This document shows positions 8,671 through 16,474 of a stretch of 64,000 nucleotides of DNA, piece after piece (positions within the stretch are counted from its first letter, which is position 1; each line of letters begins with the position of its first letter). Position numbers and translations under genes: made by a program. This DNA is from Streptomyces piniterrae. Its GTDB lineage: Bacteria > Actinomycetota > Actinomycetes > Streptomycetales > Streptomycetaceae. The DNA is taken from NCBI RefSeq assembly GCF_005048155.1, contig NZ_SUMB01000016.1, positions 62,001 through 126,000 of the forward strand. Direction: 5' to 3'. Below the pieces are notes generated by a model, which was given only the letters and a program-made list of their open reading frames with translations, was not told the DNA's origin and searched no databases.

Positions 8671-9711
8671 ATGACGAACTCGACCGACCCTGCGAACGGG
8701 GCGGACGTACGAGACGCGCTGGACGGCACTGAAGCACCGGACTCGATCGACGGAGCGAACGTGATCGACGCGCCGAACGTGATCGACGGGGTGAACAAGA
8801 TGAACGGGGTGAACGTCAACGACGGGGCGCCGGGCCCGGCGAAGAAGGCCAACCGCCCCACCCGCCGCTACTGGCGCACCGGCTTCCTGCGCGGCGCGAT
8901 CGAACTGCGTCATCTGCTGCGCAATCCCAGGGAGATGTTCGGCCAGTTGCTCAATGTGGCCGTCGCGCTCATGGTCGCAGGCTTCATCAGCGACGATGTG
9001 CCGGGCACCCACATCCCCATGGCGCATCTGACGCTGGCGGGCTTCGCCGCCTACCTGCTGTTCCAGATCGGTCTGGTCAACCTCCCGCAGATACTCGTGA
9101 CCGAACGGGAGGAAGGCGCCCTGCTGCGGCTGCGCGCCACGCCCGGCGGTATACCGGCCTATCTCGCCGCCAAGTGTCTGCTGGTGGTCGTGATGGCGGT
9201 CGGCACCCTGGCCCTGCTCCTGATAGCCGCGGCGCTGCTGGTGGACGGGCCGCTGCCGCACGGGCCCGGCGGCTGGCTGACCCTGGTGTGGGTCACCGCG
9301 CTCGGACTGCTCGCCGTCGTACCGCTGGGCGCGGCCATAGGCGCCGTACTGCCGAACCCGCGCGAGGCGCTGGCGTTGATCATGGTGCCCGTCATGGGAC
9401 TGCTGACCACGTCCGGAGCGATGTTCCCGATCACTTCGCTGCCCGTGCTGGTCCAGAAGGTGGCTTCGGTCTTCCCGCTGAAGTGGATGGCGCAGGGGCT
9501 GCGCTCGGCGCTGCTGCCGGACGCCGCGCGTGCCGCTGAACCGGCCGGCTCCTGGGAGCTGCCGACGGTCGCGCTGGTGCTGACTGCCTGGGCCGTCCTC
9601 GGCTTCCTCCTCGCGGTCCCCCTCCTCCGCCGCGCCGCCCGCCGCGAGTCCGGCTCCCGCCTGACCGCCCGCCACCGCAAGGCGGCACTGAGCGGGGCGA
9701 TAGCGGCCTGA
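8671..9711 (+). CDS. ABC-2 type permease with low-complexity N-terminus
   Basis: The 346-residue membrane subunit has a soluble N-terminal stretch of about 70 residues and then six hydrophobic segments of the ABC-2 type, including an EREEGALLRLRATPGG cytoplasmic loop typical of the family. The start ATG at 8671 is preferred because AGGGGGAC lies just upstream; an in-frame ATG at 8647 is the alternative. The leader before it contains a duplicated start: ATGAGGAACA occurs at 8630 and 8647. The N-terminus carries Asn-Val-Ile-Asp-type repeats (residues near 26-45) that look like a recent short expansion and are unlikely to be part of the transport fold. Confidence 0.92.
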   Translation: MTNSTDPANGADVRDALDGTEAPDSIDGANVIDAPNVIDGVNKMNGVNVNDGAPGPAKKANRPTRRYWRTGFLRGAIELRHLLRNPREMFGQLLNVAVALMVAGFISDDVPGTHIPMAHLTLAGFAAYLLFQIGLVNLPQILVTEREEGALLRLRATPGGIPAYLAAKCLLVVVMAVGTLALLLIAAALLVDGPLPHGPGGWLTLVWVTALGLLAVVPLGAAIGAVLPNPREALALIMVPVMGLLTTSGAMFPITSLPVLVQKVASVFPLKWMAQGLRSALLPDAARAAEPAGSWELPTVALVLTAWAVLGFLLAVPLLRRAARRESGSRLTARHRKAALSGAIAA

Positions 9712-9950
9712 GGGGGTGCACGGGCAGGGTTGTGGGCCCACGGGCTAGTGGGCCACGGGCTAGCAGGCCCCATGTGCTGTCGCGGACGGGGGCCTGCCGG
9801 CGGGCGCGGAGGCGGGCGGGCTGGCTGGCTGGCTGGCTGGCGTATCCGACGGGGGTGGGGGTGGGGCGGGGGGAGGGCCCCCGGGGGGGAGAACGCGGGA
9901 ACGGCCCGTATCCGATGGCGCCACGCCCCACCCAGTGATGGAGTTGCCCC
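9712..9950. repeat. Intergenic low-complexity stretch with CTGG tandem repeats
   Basis: This gap holds a GGCCCACGGGCTAG-type interrupted inverted repeat near 9731-9770, a run of CTGG tetranucleotide repeats near 9819-9840 and G-rich runs near 9850-9890. I see no gene in it. Part of it could act as a transcription terminator for the ABC operon. Confidence 0.5.
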
Positions 9951-11402
9951 ATGAACGGGCCCACGACTACCCCCAGTGCCGCCTCCACCTCCACCCCCAC
10001 CGCCGCCCCCGCCCCCGCCCCCAACCCCGGCCCAGACCCGTCCACCGGCGCCGGGTCCTTCACCGACCGCGACACCGACCGCGACCGGGCGGTGGCGGCG
10101 GCCGTGGGCCAGGGGCTGGTCGGGCCGGGTGAGCCGGTCGTCGGGTTGCTCGACGTCGTCGGAATTCGGCGGTCGGCCGGTGAACTCCGCGCCGCCTTCG
10201 AGGAGTTCACCGCGCCCGGCACCCCGGTTCTGCACGCCTTCGCGGTCAAGGCCGCCTCGCTGGTGCCCGTTCTGCGGCTGCTCGCTCAGGAAGGGCTGGG
10301 CTGCGAGGTGGCCAGCCCCGGCGAGCTGGCGCTGGCCCGTGCCGCCGGCGTGCCCGCCTCCCGTACGGTCCTGGACTCGCCCGCCAAGACCCCGGCCGAA
10401 CTACGCGAGGCGCTGGCGCTCGGCATCGCCGTCAACGCCGACAACCCTGAGGAGCTGGCCCGTATCGACCGGCTGATGTCCTCCGCGCCGACCACCGCCC
10501 CCGTCGGCCTCCGGGTCAATCCGCAGATCGGCGGCGGCACCATCGGGGCGATGAGCACGGCCACGGAGACCTCCAAGTTCGGTGTCGCGCTGCGCGACGA
10601 GGGCGCTCGCGACTGGGTCGTGCAGGCCTACCTCGAACGGCCCTGGCTGACGCGGCTGCATGCCCATGTCGGTTCCCAGGGCATGCCGCTGGAGCTGATG
10701 GCCGAGGGCGTACGGGCCCTTTTCGGCCTCGCCGAGGAGATCAACGAGAAGACGCAGCTCACTGGGCGTCGGCAGATCGAGACCCTCGACATCGGCGGCG
10801 GCCTGCCGGTCAACTTCACCTCGGACGCCGTGAGCCCGACCTTCCGTGAGTACGCGGAGGCGCTGCGATCGGCCGTCCCCGGTCTGTTCTCGGGACGCTA
10901 TGGGCTGGTCACCGAGTTCGGGCGCTCGCTGCTGGCCAAGCACGGCACGGTCGTCGCCCGTGTCGAATACGCGAAGTCGGCCGGCGGCCGGCCCATCGCG
11001 ATCACGCATGCCGGAGCGCAGGTCGCCACCCGTACGGTGTTCGTCCCCGACGCCTGGCCGATCCGGGTCGAAGCCTACGACGCGCAGGGGCGGCCCAAGA
11101 CGGGCGCGCCGGTATCCCAGGACATCGCGGGGCCGTGCTGCTTCGCCGGGGACCTGGTCGCCGAGAACCGCCTGCTCCCGCTCTTGGAGTCCGGCGACCA
11201 CGCCGCGCTCCTGGACACCGGCGCCTACTACTTCTCCACCCACTTCGCCTACAACTCCCTCCCCCGCCCCGGGATTTACGGCTACGCGGCCGCGGATGAC
11301 GGCACCGTCCGCTTCGCGACGGTCCGCACCCCGCAGACCCTGGAGGAACTCACCGCGGAAAGCGGCGCGGCCCAGGCGGACGCGCTGCGGGAGCTCGAGT
11401 AG
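9951..11402 (+). CDS. PLP-dependent group IV decarboxylase-like protein
   Basis: A fold-type III PLP enzyme of the diaminopimelate/ornithine/arginine decarboxylase group. The Schiff-base lysine is Lys100 in HAFAVKA, the conserved HVGSQG block is near residue 239, the phosphate-binding DIGGGLP near 282, and a GPCCFAGD block with the acid/base Cys lies near residue 391. Length 483 includes about 45 residues of Pro/Ala/Thr-rich N-terminus encoded by simple sequence; the catalytic domain begins near residue 50, so a later start is possible. The chain ends normally with a GAYYFSTHFAYN block. It is not obviously lysA, because no lysine-pathway genes are nearby. Substrate is unknown. Confidence 0.88.
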   Translation: MNGPTTTPSAASTSTPTAAPAPAPNPGPDPSTGAGSFTDRDTDRDRAVAAAVGQGLVGPGEPVVGLLDVVGIRRSAGELRAAFEEFTAPGTPVLHAFAVKAASLVPVLRLLAQEGLGCEVASPGELALARAAGVPASRTVLDSPAKTPAELREALALGIAVNADNPEELARIDRLMSSAPTTAPVGLRVNPQIGGGTIGAMSTATETSKFGVALRDEGARDWVVQAYLERPWLTRLHAHVGSQGMPLELMAEGVRALFGLAEEINEKTQLTGRRQIETLDIGGGLPVNFTSDAVSPTFREYAEALRSAVPGLFSGRYGLVTEFGRSLLAKHGTVVARVEYAKSAGGRPIAITHAGAQVATRTVFVPDAWPIRVEAYDAQGRPKTGAPVSQDIAGPCCFAGDLVAENRLLPLLESGDHAALLDTGAYYFSTHFAYNSLPRPGIYGYAAADDGTVRFATVRTPQTLEELTAESGAAQADALRELE

Positions 11403-11605
11403 GCGCAGGAGGGAAGGGAGCCAGGAGGGAGAGGGAGCCGGGAGGGGCGGCAGGCAGGAGGTACGCAGGCGGCCCGGGACCACGCCGGGAGGCCGGCCCG
11501 TACGGGTGGCCGGGCGCGCCGATGGTTGGGCAGACGGGTGGCGGAACAGCATGCGCCCGGTCGCCTGAGCGGCGGTGATCCGGTTGCCTGGCCCCCGCCA
11601 CCAGG

Positions 11606-12172
11606 TCATGCCCTGACCCGCGCCCCACCAGGAGCCGCGTCCCCCGCCGCCGCGCCCGTCATCAGGTACCCGCGGACGTCCTTGCCGACCGCGCCGCCAC
11701 GGGTCGCCGACTCCGTACGGACCCACAGCAGCGCGTCATGCTCGCGCTCCCAGCGGCCCAGCCACTGCGCTTTGGCCCAGAGTCCGAGCGCGGAGCCGGC
11801 CATCAGCAGTCCGCCGGCCGCGGGCAGCGCGAACGACGAGGCGACCGCGGCCAGGAAGGCGAGCAGCAGCCACCAGCGGTGTGCGCGCCGCCAGACGCGG
11901 AGGGTGACCGCCCGGTCCTGAAGGATGACGGCCTTGCCCGCGCGGGACGCGCCGGCGGCCAGCGTCGCGTACCGCCCGCGCCGCACCGCGAACCCGCCGA
12001 ACGCCGCGATCACGAACAGCGCCGCGCCCGCCGTCACCCCGATCGTCCGCCCGGTCAGCCCGGGAACCAGCACACCGATGGCCGCTGCCGGCAGCCCGGA
12101 CCACCACAGCCACCCGGCCGGCGCCCGCACGATCACCGCCACCCGTGCCAGCGCATACGCCCCGCGCCCCAC
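11606..12172 (-). CDS. Small integral membrane protein
   Basis: A 188-residue protein with two pairs of hydrophobic segments (about 22-58 and 92-130) separated by a basic cytoplasmic stretch, and an Ala/Gly-rich tail. The start is a GTG at 12172 because GGGGAGG lies six bases upstream; reading further upstream in the same frame enters an intergenic minisatellite and is not credible. No family recognised. It lies convergent to the PLP decarboxylase and downstream, on the same strand, of the RpiR-type regulator with a repeat-filled gap of about 290 bases in between. Confidence 0.75.
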   Translation of the reverse strand: MGRGAYALARVAVIVRAPAGWLWWSGLPAAAIGVLVPGLTGRTIGVTAGAALFVIAAFGGFAVRRGRYATLAAGASRAGKAVILQDRAVTLRVWRRAHRWWLLLAFLAAVASSFALPAAGGLLMAGSALGLWAKAQWLGRWEREHDALLWVRTESATRGGAVGKDVRGYLMTGAAAGDAAPGGARVRA

Positions 12173-12366
12173 GAGATACCTCCCCACACCGAGACAGGAC
12201 GAGATGAGTCGAGACAAGGCGAGAAGAGGCGGCGGCCATGTCGCCACGCGCCCCGTCACACCCCATCGGCCGCGGATCGTAGCCAGCCCGGATGAGGATT
12301 CCCTGAGACGGCAGCACGGAGGAGACGACACCGACGGGCCGACACGGCCGACACCGACGGGCCGAC

Positions 12367-12436
12367 ACCGACCAGACGGCACCGACCAGACGGCACCGAC
12401 CAGACGGCACCGACCAGACGGCACCGACCAGACGGC
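12367..12436. repeat. Perfect 14-bp minisatellite, five copies
   Basis: Five identical head-to-tail copies of ACCGACCAGACGGC occupy 12367-12436. Immediately upstream, 12330-12366 holds degenerate relatives built on CGACGGGCCGACAC. The array lies between the RpiR-type regulator and the membrane protein gene. Identical copies indicate recent slippage or unequal exchange. Confidence 0.9.
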
Positions 12437-12462
12437 ACCGGAGTCGGCGTACGCACCGCCCC

Positions 12463-13398
12463 TCACTCCACGAACAACCCGCGCTCCGCCGCCCGCGCGT
12501 CGAACTCCTCCAGGCGGGCCTGGGCGTCCGGCAGGTCGTCGCACATCGCTTCCAGGAGGACGCGGCCCAGGAGCATGGGGGCGCAGGCCGTGTCGAAGGC
12601 CAGGCCGGTGCCCACGGGGGCGGGCAGGAGCAGGTCGGTGTGGTGGGCCACGGGGGCGAACGCGCTGTCGGCGACGGTGACGACGGTGAGACCGGCCGCG
12701 CGGGCGTACTCCAGGGCGTCGACGACCTCGCGTGGGTGGCGGGGCAGGGCGAAGCAGAGCAGGGCGCCGGCGCCGGCGCGTACGGCGGCGTCGATGCGGT
12801 CGGTGAGCATGGTGCCGCCCTCGTCGAGGAGGCGGACGTCGGGGTGGACCTTGCGGGCGAAGTACGCGAAGCCGGCGGCCTGGGCGGTGGCGGCGCGCAG
12901 GCCCAGGACCGGGAGCGGGCGGGAGGCCGCGAGGAGGCGGCCGGCCTCGAGGACCGGGGACGGGTCGGCGAGGGCGGCGGCGAGGTGGCGGAGGTTGTCG
13001 ATCTCCGCCTGGACGGCCTGCTGGTACTCGTTGTGTGCGCCGGCGGCGCCGGGCTTCTCGGTGGGGGCGACCTCGCGCAGATGGCGGCGGAGCGCCGGGT
13101 AGCCGTCGAAGCCGAGGGCCACCGCGAAGCGGGTGACGGATGGCTGGCTGACGCCGGCCAGTTCGGCGAGTTCCACGCTGGAGAGGAACGGCGCGTCGGC
13201 GGCGCGCCGGACCATGCAGTGCGCGATCCGGCGTTGGGTGGGCGTCAGCCGGTGGCCTTCGAAGAGCTTCTGGAGGCGGGCGGCGGTGCCGGTGTCGGCC
13301 GCTGCGGCCGCTGCCGCCTCGCCGGCTCGCCGGCCGGCCGTCCGCGCGTGTGCCCCGTCGGCCACTCCGTTGCCGCCGTTGTCCCCGTCCCCGCTCAT
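12463..13398 (-). CDS. MurR/RpiR family transcriptional regulator
   Basis: The 311-residue protein has an N-terminal Ala/Gly-rich leader, an RpiR-type helix-turn-helix (SSVELAELAGVSQPSVTRF, then GFDGYPALRRHL) around residues 65-105, and a C-terminal SIS sugar-isomerase-like domain from about 140 to 285. The ATG at 13398 follows GGAAGAAGAGG. Regulators of this family sense phosphosugars or related metabolites. Its conserved position near the hut genes makes it a possible hut or local regulator, but no operator evidence links it. Three 32-bp repeats lie immediately upstream and could be its own control region. Confidence 0.92.
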   Translation of the reverse strand: MSGDGDNGGNGVADGAHARTAGRRAGEAAAAAAADTGTAARLQKLFEGHRLTPTQRRIAHCMVRRAADAPFLSSVELAELAGVSQPSVTRFAVALGFDGYPALRRHLREVAPTEKPGAAGAHNEYQQAVQAEIDNLRHLAAALADPSPVLEAGRLLAASRPLPVLGLRAATAQAAGFAYFARKVHPDVRLLDEGGTMLTDRIDAAVRAGAGALLCFALPRHPREVVDALEYARAAGLTVVTVADSAFAPVAHHTDLLLPAPVGTGLAFDTACAPMLLGRVLLEAMCDDLPDAQARLEEFDARAAERGLFVE

Positions 13399-13450
13399 TG
13401 CCTCTTCTTCCCGGCCCGGTCGGGGGCCTGTCCCTGTGGTGTGCTCGCGG

Positions 13451-13543
13451 CGACGCGTCACCGCCGAGTACCGCCGTCGTCTCGACGCGTCACCGCCGAG
13501 CACTGCCGCCGTATCGACGCGTCACCGCCGACTGCTGCTGTGT
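13451..13543. repeat. 32-bp tandem repeat, three copies
   Basis: Copies beginning CGACGCGTCACCGCCGA start at 13451, 13483 and 13515; the first two are 32 bases long, the third is shortened to about 29. A further partial CGACCGACTG follows. The array starts 53 bases upstream of the RpiR-type regulator start codon, so it overlaps the probable promoter region. Each copy contains the palindrome ACGCGT. Confidence 0.8.
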
Positions 13544-13687
13544 CGACCGACTGTACGGAATCCCTGGCCCGCGCCGGTCCTGCCTACGCCTACGCCTACG
13601 CATCCGCACCCGCGCCCGCATCCGCACCGGGTCTCGAACGACGGGGCGGCGAACGCCAACCGGCGCCCGGAACGGGTGGCCCGGCCG

Positions 13688-14728
13688 TCAGCCCTCGTAC
13701 CGCGGCTCCAGTCCGAACAGCGGAAACAGCCGCTCCGTGTCCAGGAACTGGTTGAGCCCGGTGATCCGTCCGCCCGCCATTTCGATCACCTGGATCGCCC
13801 AGGGCTCGCCGTCCGCGCGGTACTGCCCGAACGCCGGGCGTCCGTTCGCGACCACCGGCACCAGGTGCGATCCGCGGCAGCCGATGCCCGGTCCGAGCAT
13901 CCACTTCACGATGTCCTCGGGCCCCCGCAGCCACAGCTCGTACGGCGGCATCGACAGCGTCGAATCCTCGTGCAGCAGGGCCGTCAGCGCGTCCATGTCG
14001 AACCGCTCGAACGCGTCGACATACCGCTTGAGCAGTGCCTTCTGCTCATCGTCCAGCGCTTCCTGTGCCGGCTCGGCGGGGCCCGCGTCGTAGCTCACCG
14101 CGAGCGTGGCGCGGGCCCGCTGGAGTGCGCTGTTGACGGCGGCGACCGACGTCCCGAGCAGTTCCGCGACCTCGCTCGCCGACCAGCTGAGCACCTCCCG
14201 CAGGATCAGCACGGCCCGCTGCCGGGGCGCCAGCCGTTGCAGTGCGGCGATGAACGCGAGGCGGATCGACTCCCGTGCGACGGCGGTCTCCGCCGGGTCC
14301 GCGACGGCGGTCAGCACCCGCCCGTCCGGCACCGGACCGATCCAGGTCGCCTCGGGCAGCCCCGTCCCCACCGGCGTCTCGACGCTCGACGGGGACGAGA
14401 GATCCATCGGCCGCGCCCGACGCTGGCTCCCTTTGAGCAGGTCCAGGCAGACATTCGTCGCGATCCGGTACAGCCAGGACCGCAGCGACGCCCGGCCCTC
14501 GAAACGGTCGTAGCTGCGCCAGGCGCGCACCATCGTCTCCTGCACCGCGTCCTCGGCCTCGAAGGCGGACCCGAGCATGCGGTAGCAGTAGCCGGTCAGC
14601 TCCGTACGACGCGCTTCGAGCCGGTCCGCCAACTCCCCCTGCGGCGGGCCTTGTCGGCCTTCCGCCGCCGTGACTCCGGCCGCCTCGCCGGGGACCGCTG
14701 CGTCGAGACTCACCGAGGACCGCTTCAT
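13688..14728 (-). CDS. ECF sigma factor with C-terminal SnoaL-like domain
   Basis: A sigma-70 family ECF factor of about 346 residues. Region 2 is marked by YRMLGSAFEAEDAVQET and the RASLRSWLYRIATNVCLDLL segment, region 4 by RQRAVLILREVLSWSASEVAELLGTSVAAVNSALQRAR. After that comes a domain of about 125 residues beginning YVDAFERFDMDALTALLHED, which resembles SnoaL/NTF2-like C-terminal extensions that regulate several ECF groups in cis (SigG/SigJ/ECF41/ECF56-type). No anti-sigma gene is adjacent, consistent with cis control. The start is uncertain between ATG 14728, ATG 14743 and GTG 14761. Confidence 0.93.
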   Translation of the reverse strand: MKRSSVSLDAAVPGEAAGVTAAEGRQGPPQGELADRLEARRTELTGYCYRMLGSAFEAEDAVQETMVRAWRSYDRFEGRASLRSWLYRIATNVCLDLLKGSQRRARPMDLSSPSSVETPVGTGLPEATWIGPVPDGRVLTAVADPAETAVARESIRLAFIAALQRLAPRQRAVLILREVLSWSASEVAELLGTSVAAVNSALQRARATLAVSYDAGPAEPAQEALDDEQKALLKRYVDAFERFDMDALTALLHEDSTLSMPPYELWLRGPEDIVKWMLGPGIGCRGSHLVPVVANGRPAFGQYRADGEPWAIQVIEMAGGRITGLNQFLDTERLFPLFGLEPRYEG

Positions 14729-14977
14729 CGTGGACCCGCCCATCCGCCATCTGCCGACCACCGGCGTACGCGCGCAGACGCTACCGGAGCGCCGGGCACC
14801 AGTCTGCTCCTCCGGGCCGGGGCTCGCAGGACGGAGCCGCGGCCGGCAGGAGGTGGCCGCAGGACGTACCCCCTGGGGCGCCCCCGTGTCGCCCCCACCC
14901 TTCCCCTACTCGCCGTGCGCGGCGCATTCGGCTTCTACGGCCTCCACCGCCTACACGGCCTACACGATCTATGTCGC

Positions 14978-15202
14978 CTATTCGAGGGCTTCGCCGCTGT
15001 ACGAGCCGGTGGCCCAGGCCGGGGTTCTCAGCAGCAGAATCCGTTCCTCAGCCCCTGCCTCCTTGAGCTGGTAGTCGTCGACGCACCGCGAGCAGGCGTA
15101 CATGGCGCGCGCGATCCCGCGGAAGCCCACCATGGTGCGGATGTGCACCGGCTCTTCCGCCATTCCGCCATGCCACGCGCACTGCCGGAAGACCCGCATC
15201 AT
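14978..15202 (-). CDS. Small Cys-rich conserved-looking protein
   Basis: A 74-residue protein beginning MMRVFRQCAWHGG. It has a CxxC-type pair in MYACSRCVDDYQL and a further Cys/His near the N-terminus, so it may bind zinc. The start at 15202 lies against the stop of the upstream small gene at 15199, which indicates a two-gene transcript. No family recognised. It sits divergent from the HTH/DUF5919 regulator, an arrangement seen for small partner genes of Streptomyces HTH regulators. Confidence 0.65.
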   Translation of the reverse strand: MMRVFRQCAWHGGMAEEPVHIRTMVGFRGIARAMYACSRCVDDYQLKEAGAEERILLLRTPAWATGSYSGEALE

Positions 15203-15444
15203 CGCTGCCTCCCCGCTGCCCGGCACACCCCGCACGCGGTGCGGCACGGCGGTACCGTCCTGCCCGCGGGGATGAAGACCACGGCGCCGGAAGCGGACGG
15301 TCGCAGCGGCGGTTCGTGCCAGCGGTCCGGCGGTGGATAGGGGTCGAGGTCGAGGTCGCCGCCTTCCCGGACGATCTCCCCGACCGTCCCCGGTCGGCTG
15401 TCCCAGAGTAAAGGGCGGTCCGCATTCACCGAGTTGCTGTCCAT
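15199..15444 (-). CDS. Small protein with a TTA (bldA-dependent) leucine codon
   Basis: A protein of 81 residues (95 if read from an in-frame ATG at 15486) with an acidic, Pro-rich middle and several Cys near the C-terminus (PCRTACGVCRAAG). The leucine codon at 15411-15409, within a DRPLLWDSR segment, is TTA, the rare codon read only by the bldA tRNA in Streptomyces. By eye it is the only in-frame TTA codon I found in the genes of this window. It runs straight into the 74-residue gene downstream. GC3 is lower near the start than in most neighbours. Coding status is probable, function unknown. Confidence 0.6.
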   Translation of the reverse strand: MDSNSVNADRPLLWDSRPGTVGEIVREGGDLDLDPYPPPDRWHEPPLRPSASGAVVFIPAGRTVPPCRTACGVCRAAGRQR

Positions 15445-15552
15445 GTCCTGAATATCGGTCGCTGAAGAGGGCGGATTTACTCCCATCTCGGTGTCCGATG
15501 AGACGAGTTGGCCCTACCGTTCAAAGCGGCCCAAACGTCCCAGGGAGGACTC

Positions 15553-16287
15553 TTGAATACGGCACTCAGAGACGCTATGGCCGATGCGGGCGTGAAGCCC
15601 GGACAGCTAGCACGTATGGTCGGGGTATCGGTAAAGACCGTGGAACGGTGGCTGGGTAATCCACTGCGCACCCCTCATCCGGCGGCGCAGGAGGATACGG
15701 CCCGCGCGCTAGGAGTGGACGCAGTGACTCTGTGGCCAAAGGCGGTGCGATCCGCCGTCAGAACAGGGCACGACCGTGAGATCGTCGCGGCCTATCCCTA
15801 TCGCAGCGCCGCCCCGACCTCCCTGTGGGCCAGCCTCATTGACAGCGCCGGTCAGCGCCTGGTCTTCGCCGGCTATACGAATTACTTCCTGTGGCAGAAC
15901 CACCCCCGGCTGGGTGCACGGCTCAAGGCCAAGGCCGATGCCGGGGCGCGCGTGCGGTTTCTGGTGGGCGATCCGGGATCGGCGGTCACGGCGCGGCGGG
16001 AAGAGGTGGAAGACGTCCCGCTCACCCTCAGCACCCGCATCCGTATCACCCTTGACGCTTTGTCAAAGATCGAGGACACGCCGCGTATCGAGGCGCGATT
16101 CAGCGACGCTCATATCGCGCTGAGCGTTTTCATGTTCGACGACCAGATGCTGGTGACACCGCATATCGCCAGCCTGCTCGGCGACGAGTCCCCCATGTTT
16201 CATCTCCGCCGGCTCGGCGACGACGGATTGTATGACCGGTTCGCTTCGCATGTCACCGCGCTCTGGGAAAACGCCCGGCCGGTCTGA
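15553..16287 (+). CDS. HTH regulator with DUF5919-like C-terminal domain
   Basis: A 244-residue protein with an N-terminal XRE-type helix-turn-helix (residues about 3-50: ALRDAMADAGVKPGQLARMVGVSVKTVERWLG) and a C-terminal domain of about 170 residues with LVFAGYTNYFLWQ, ARVRFLVGDPGS and a late HIALSVFMFDDQMLVTPH segment. That domain resembles the DUF5919/phospholipase-D-like fold found behind HTH domains in actinobacteria. The start is TTG at 15553, with AGGGAGGA five bases upstream; a TTG at 15508 is less likely. It is divergent from the two small genes at 14978-15444 and may control them. Confidence 0.88.
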   Translation: MNTALRDAMADAGVKPGQLARMVGVSVKTVERWLGNPLRTPHPAAQEDTARALGVDAVTLWPKAVRSAVRTGHDREIVAAYPYRSAAPTSLWASLIDSAGQRLVFAGYTNYFLWQNHPRLGARLKAKADAGARVRFLVGDPGSAVTARREEVEDVPLTLSTRIRITLDALSKIEDTPRIEARFSDAHIALSVFMFDDQMLVTPHIASLLGDESPMFHLRRLGDDGLYDRFASHVTALWENARPV

Positions 16288-16474
16288 CACGCCATTTCAC
16301 CTGGCAAAAAGTCCGCCGGGTCGGAAATTTTCCACGGCGGAAGTGCGCGACGGAAACGCGACGACGGCGAGCACCTGGCGACCGCCGGCACGGCTCGGTG
16401 CCCGCGGTGGCGGTCGCGGTAACCGGCAGTTCATGCCCGCCTATTGACCTTCAATTCACGCGCATCGATCCTGC

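Noticed and set aside
12330..12436. CRISPR array
   Set aside because: The units are 14 bases with no spacers, so this is a simple tandem repeat.
12256..12456. Minus-strand repeat protein encoded by the 14-bp minisatellite
   Set aside because: It is only the translation of the tandem repeat, with no start signal or conserved features.
13451..13543. CRISPR array
   Set aside because: The 32-base copies abut each other without unique spacers and there are no cas genes.
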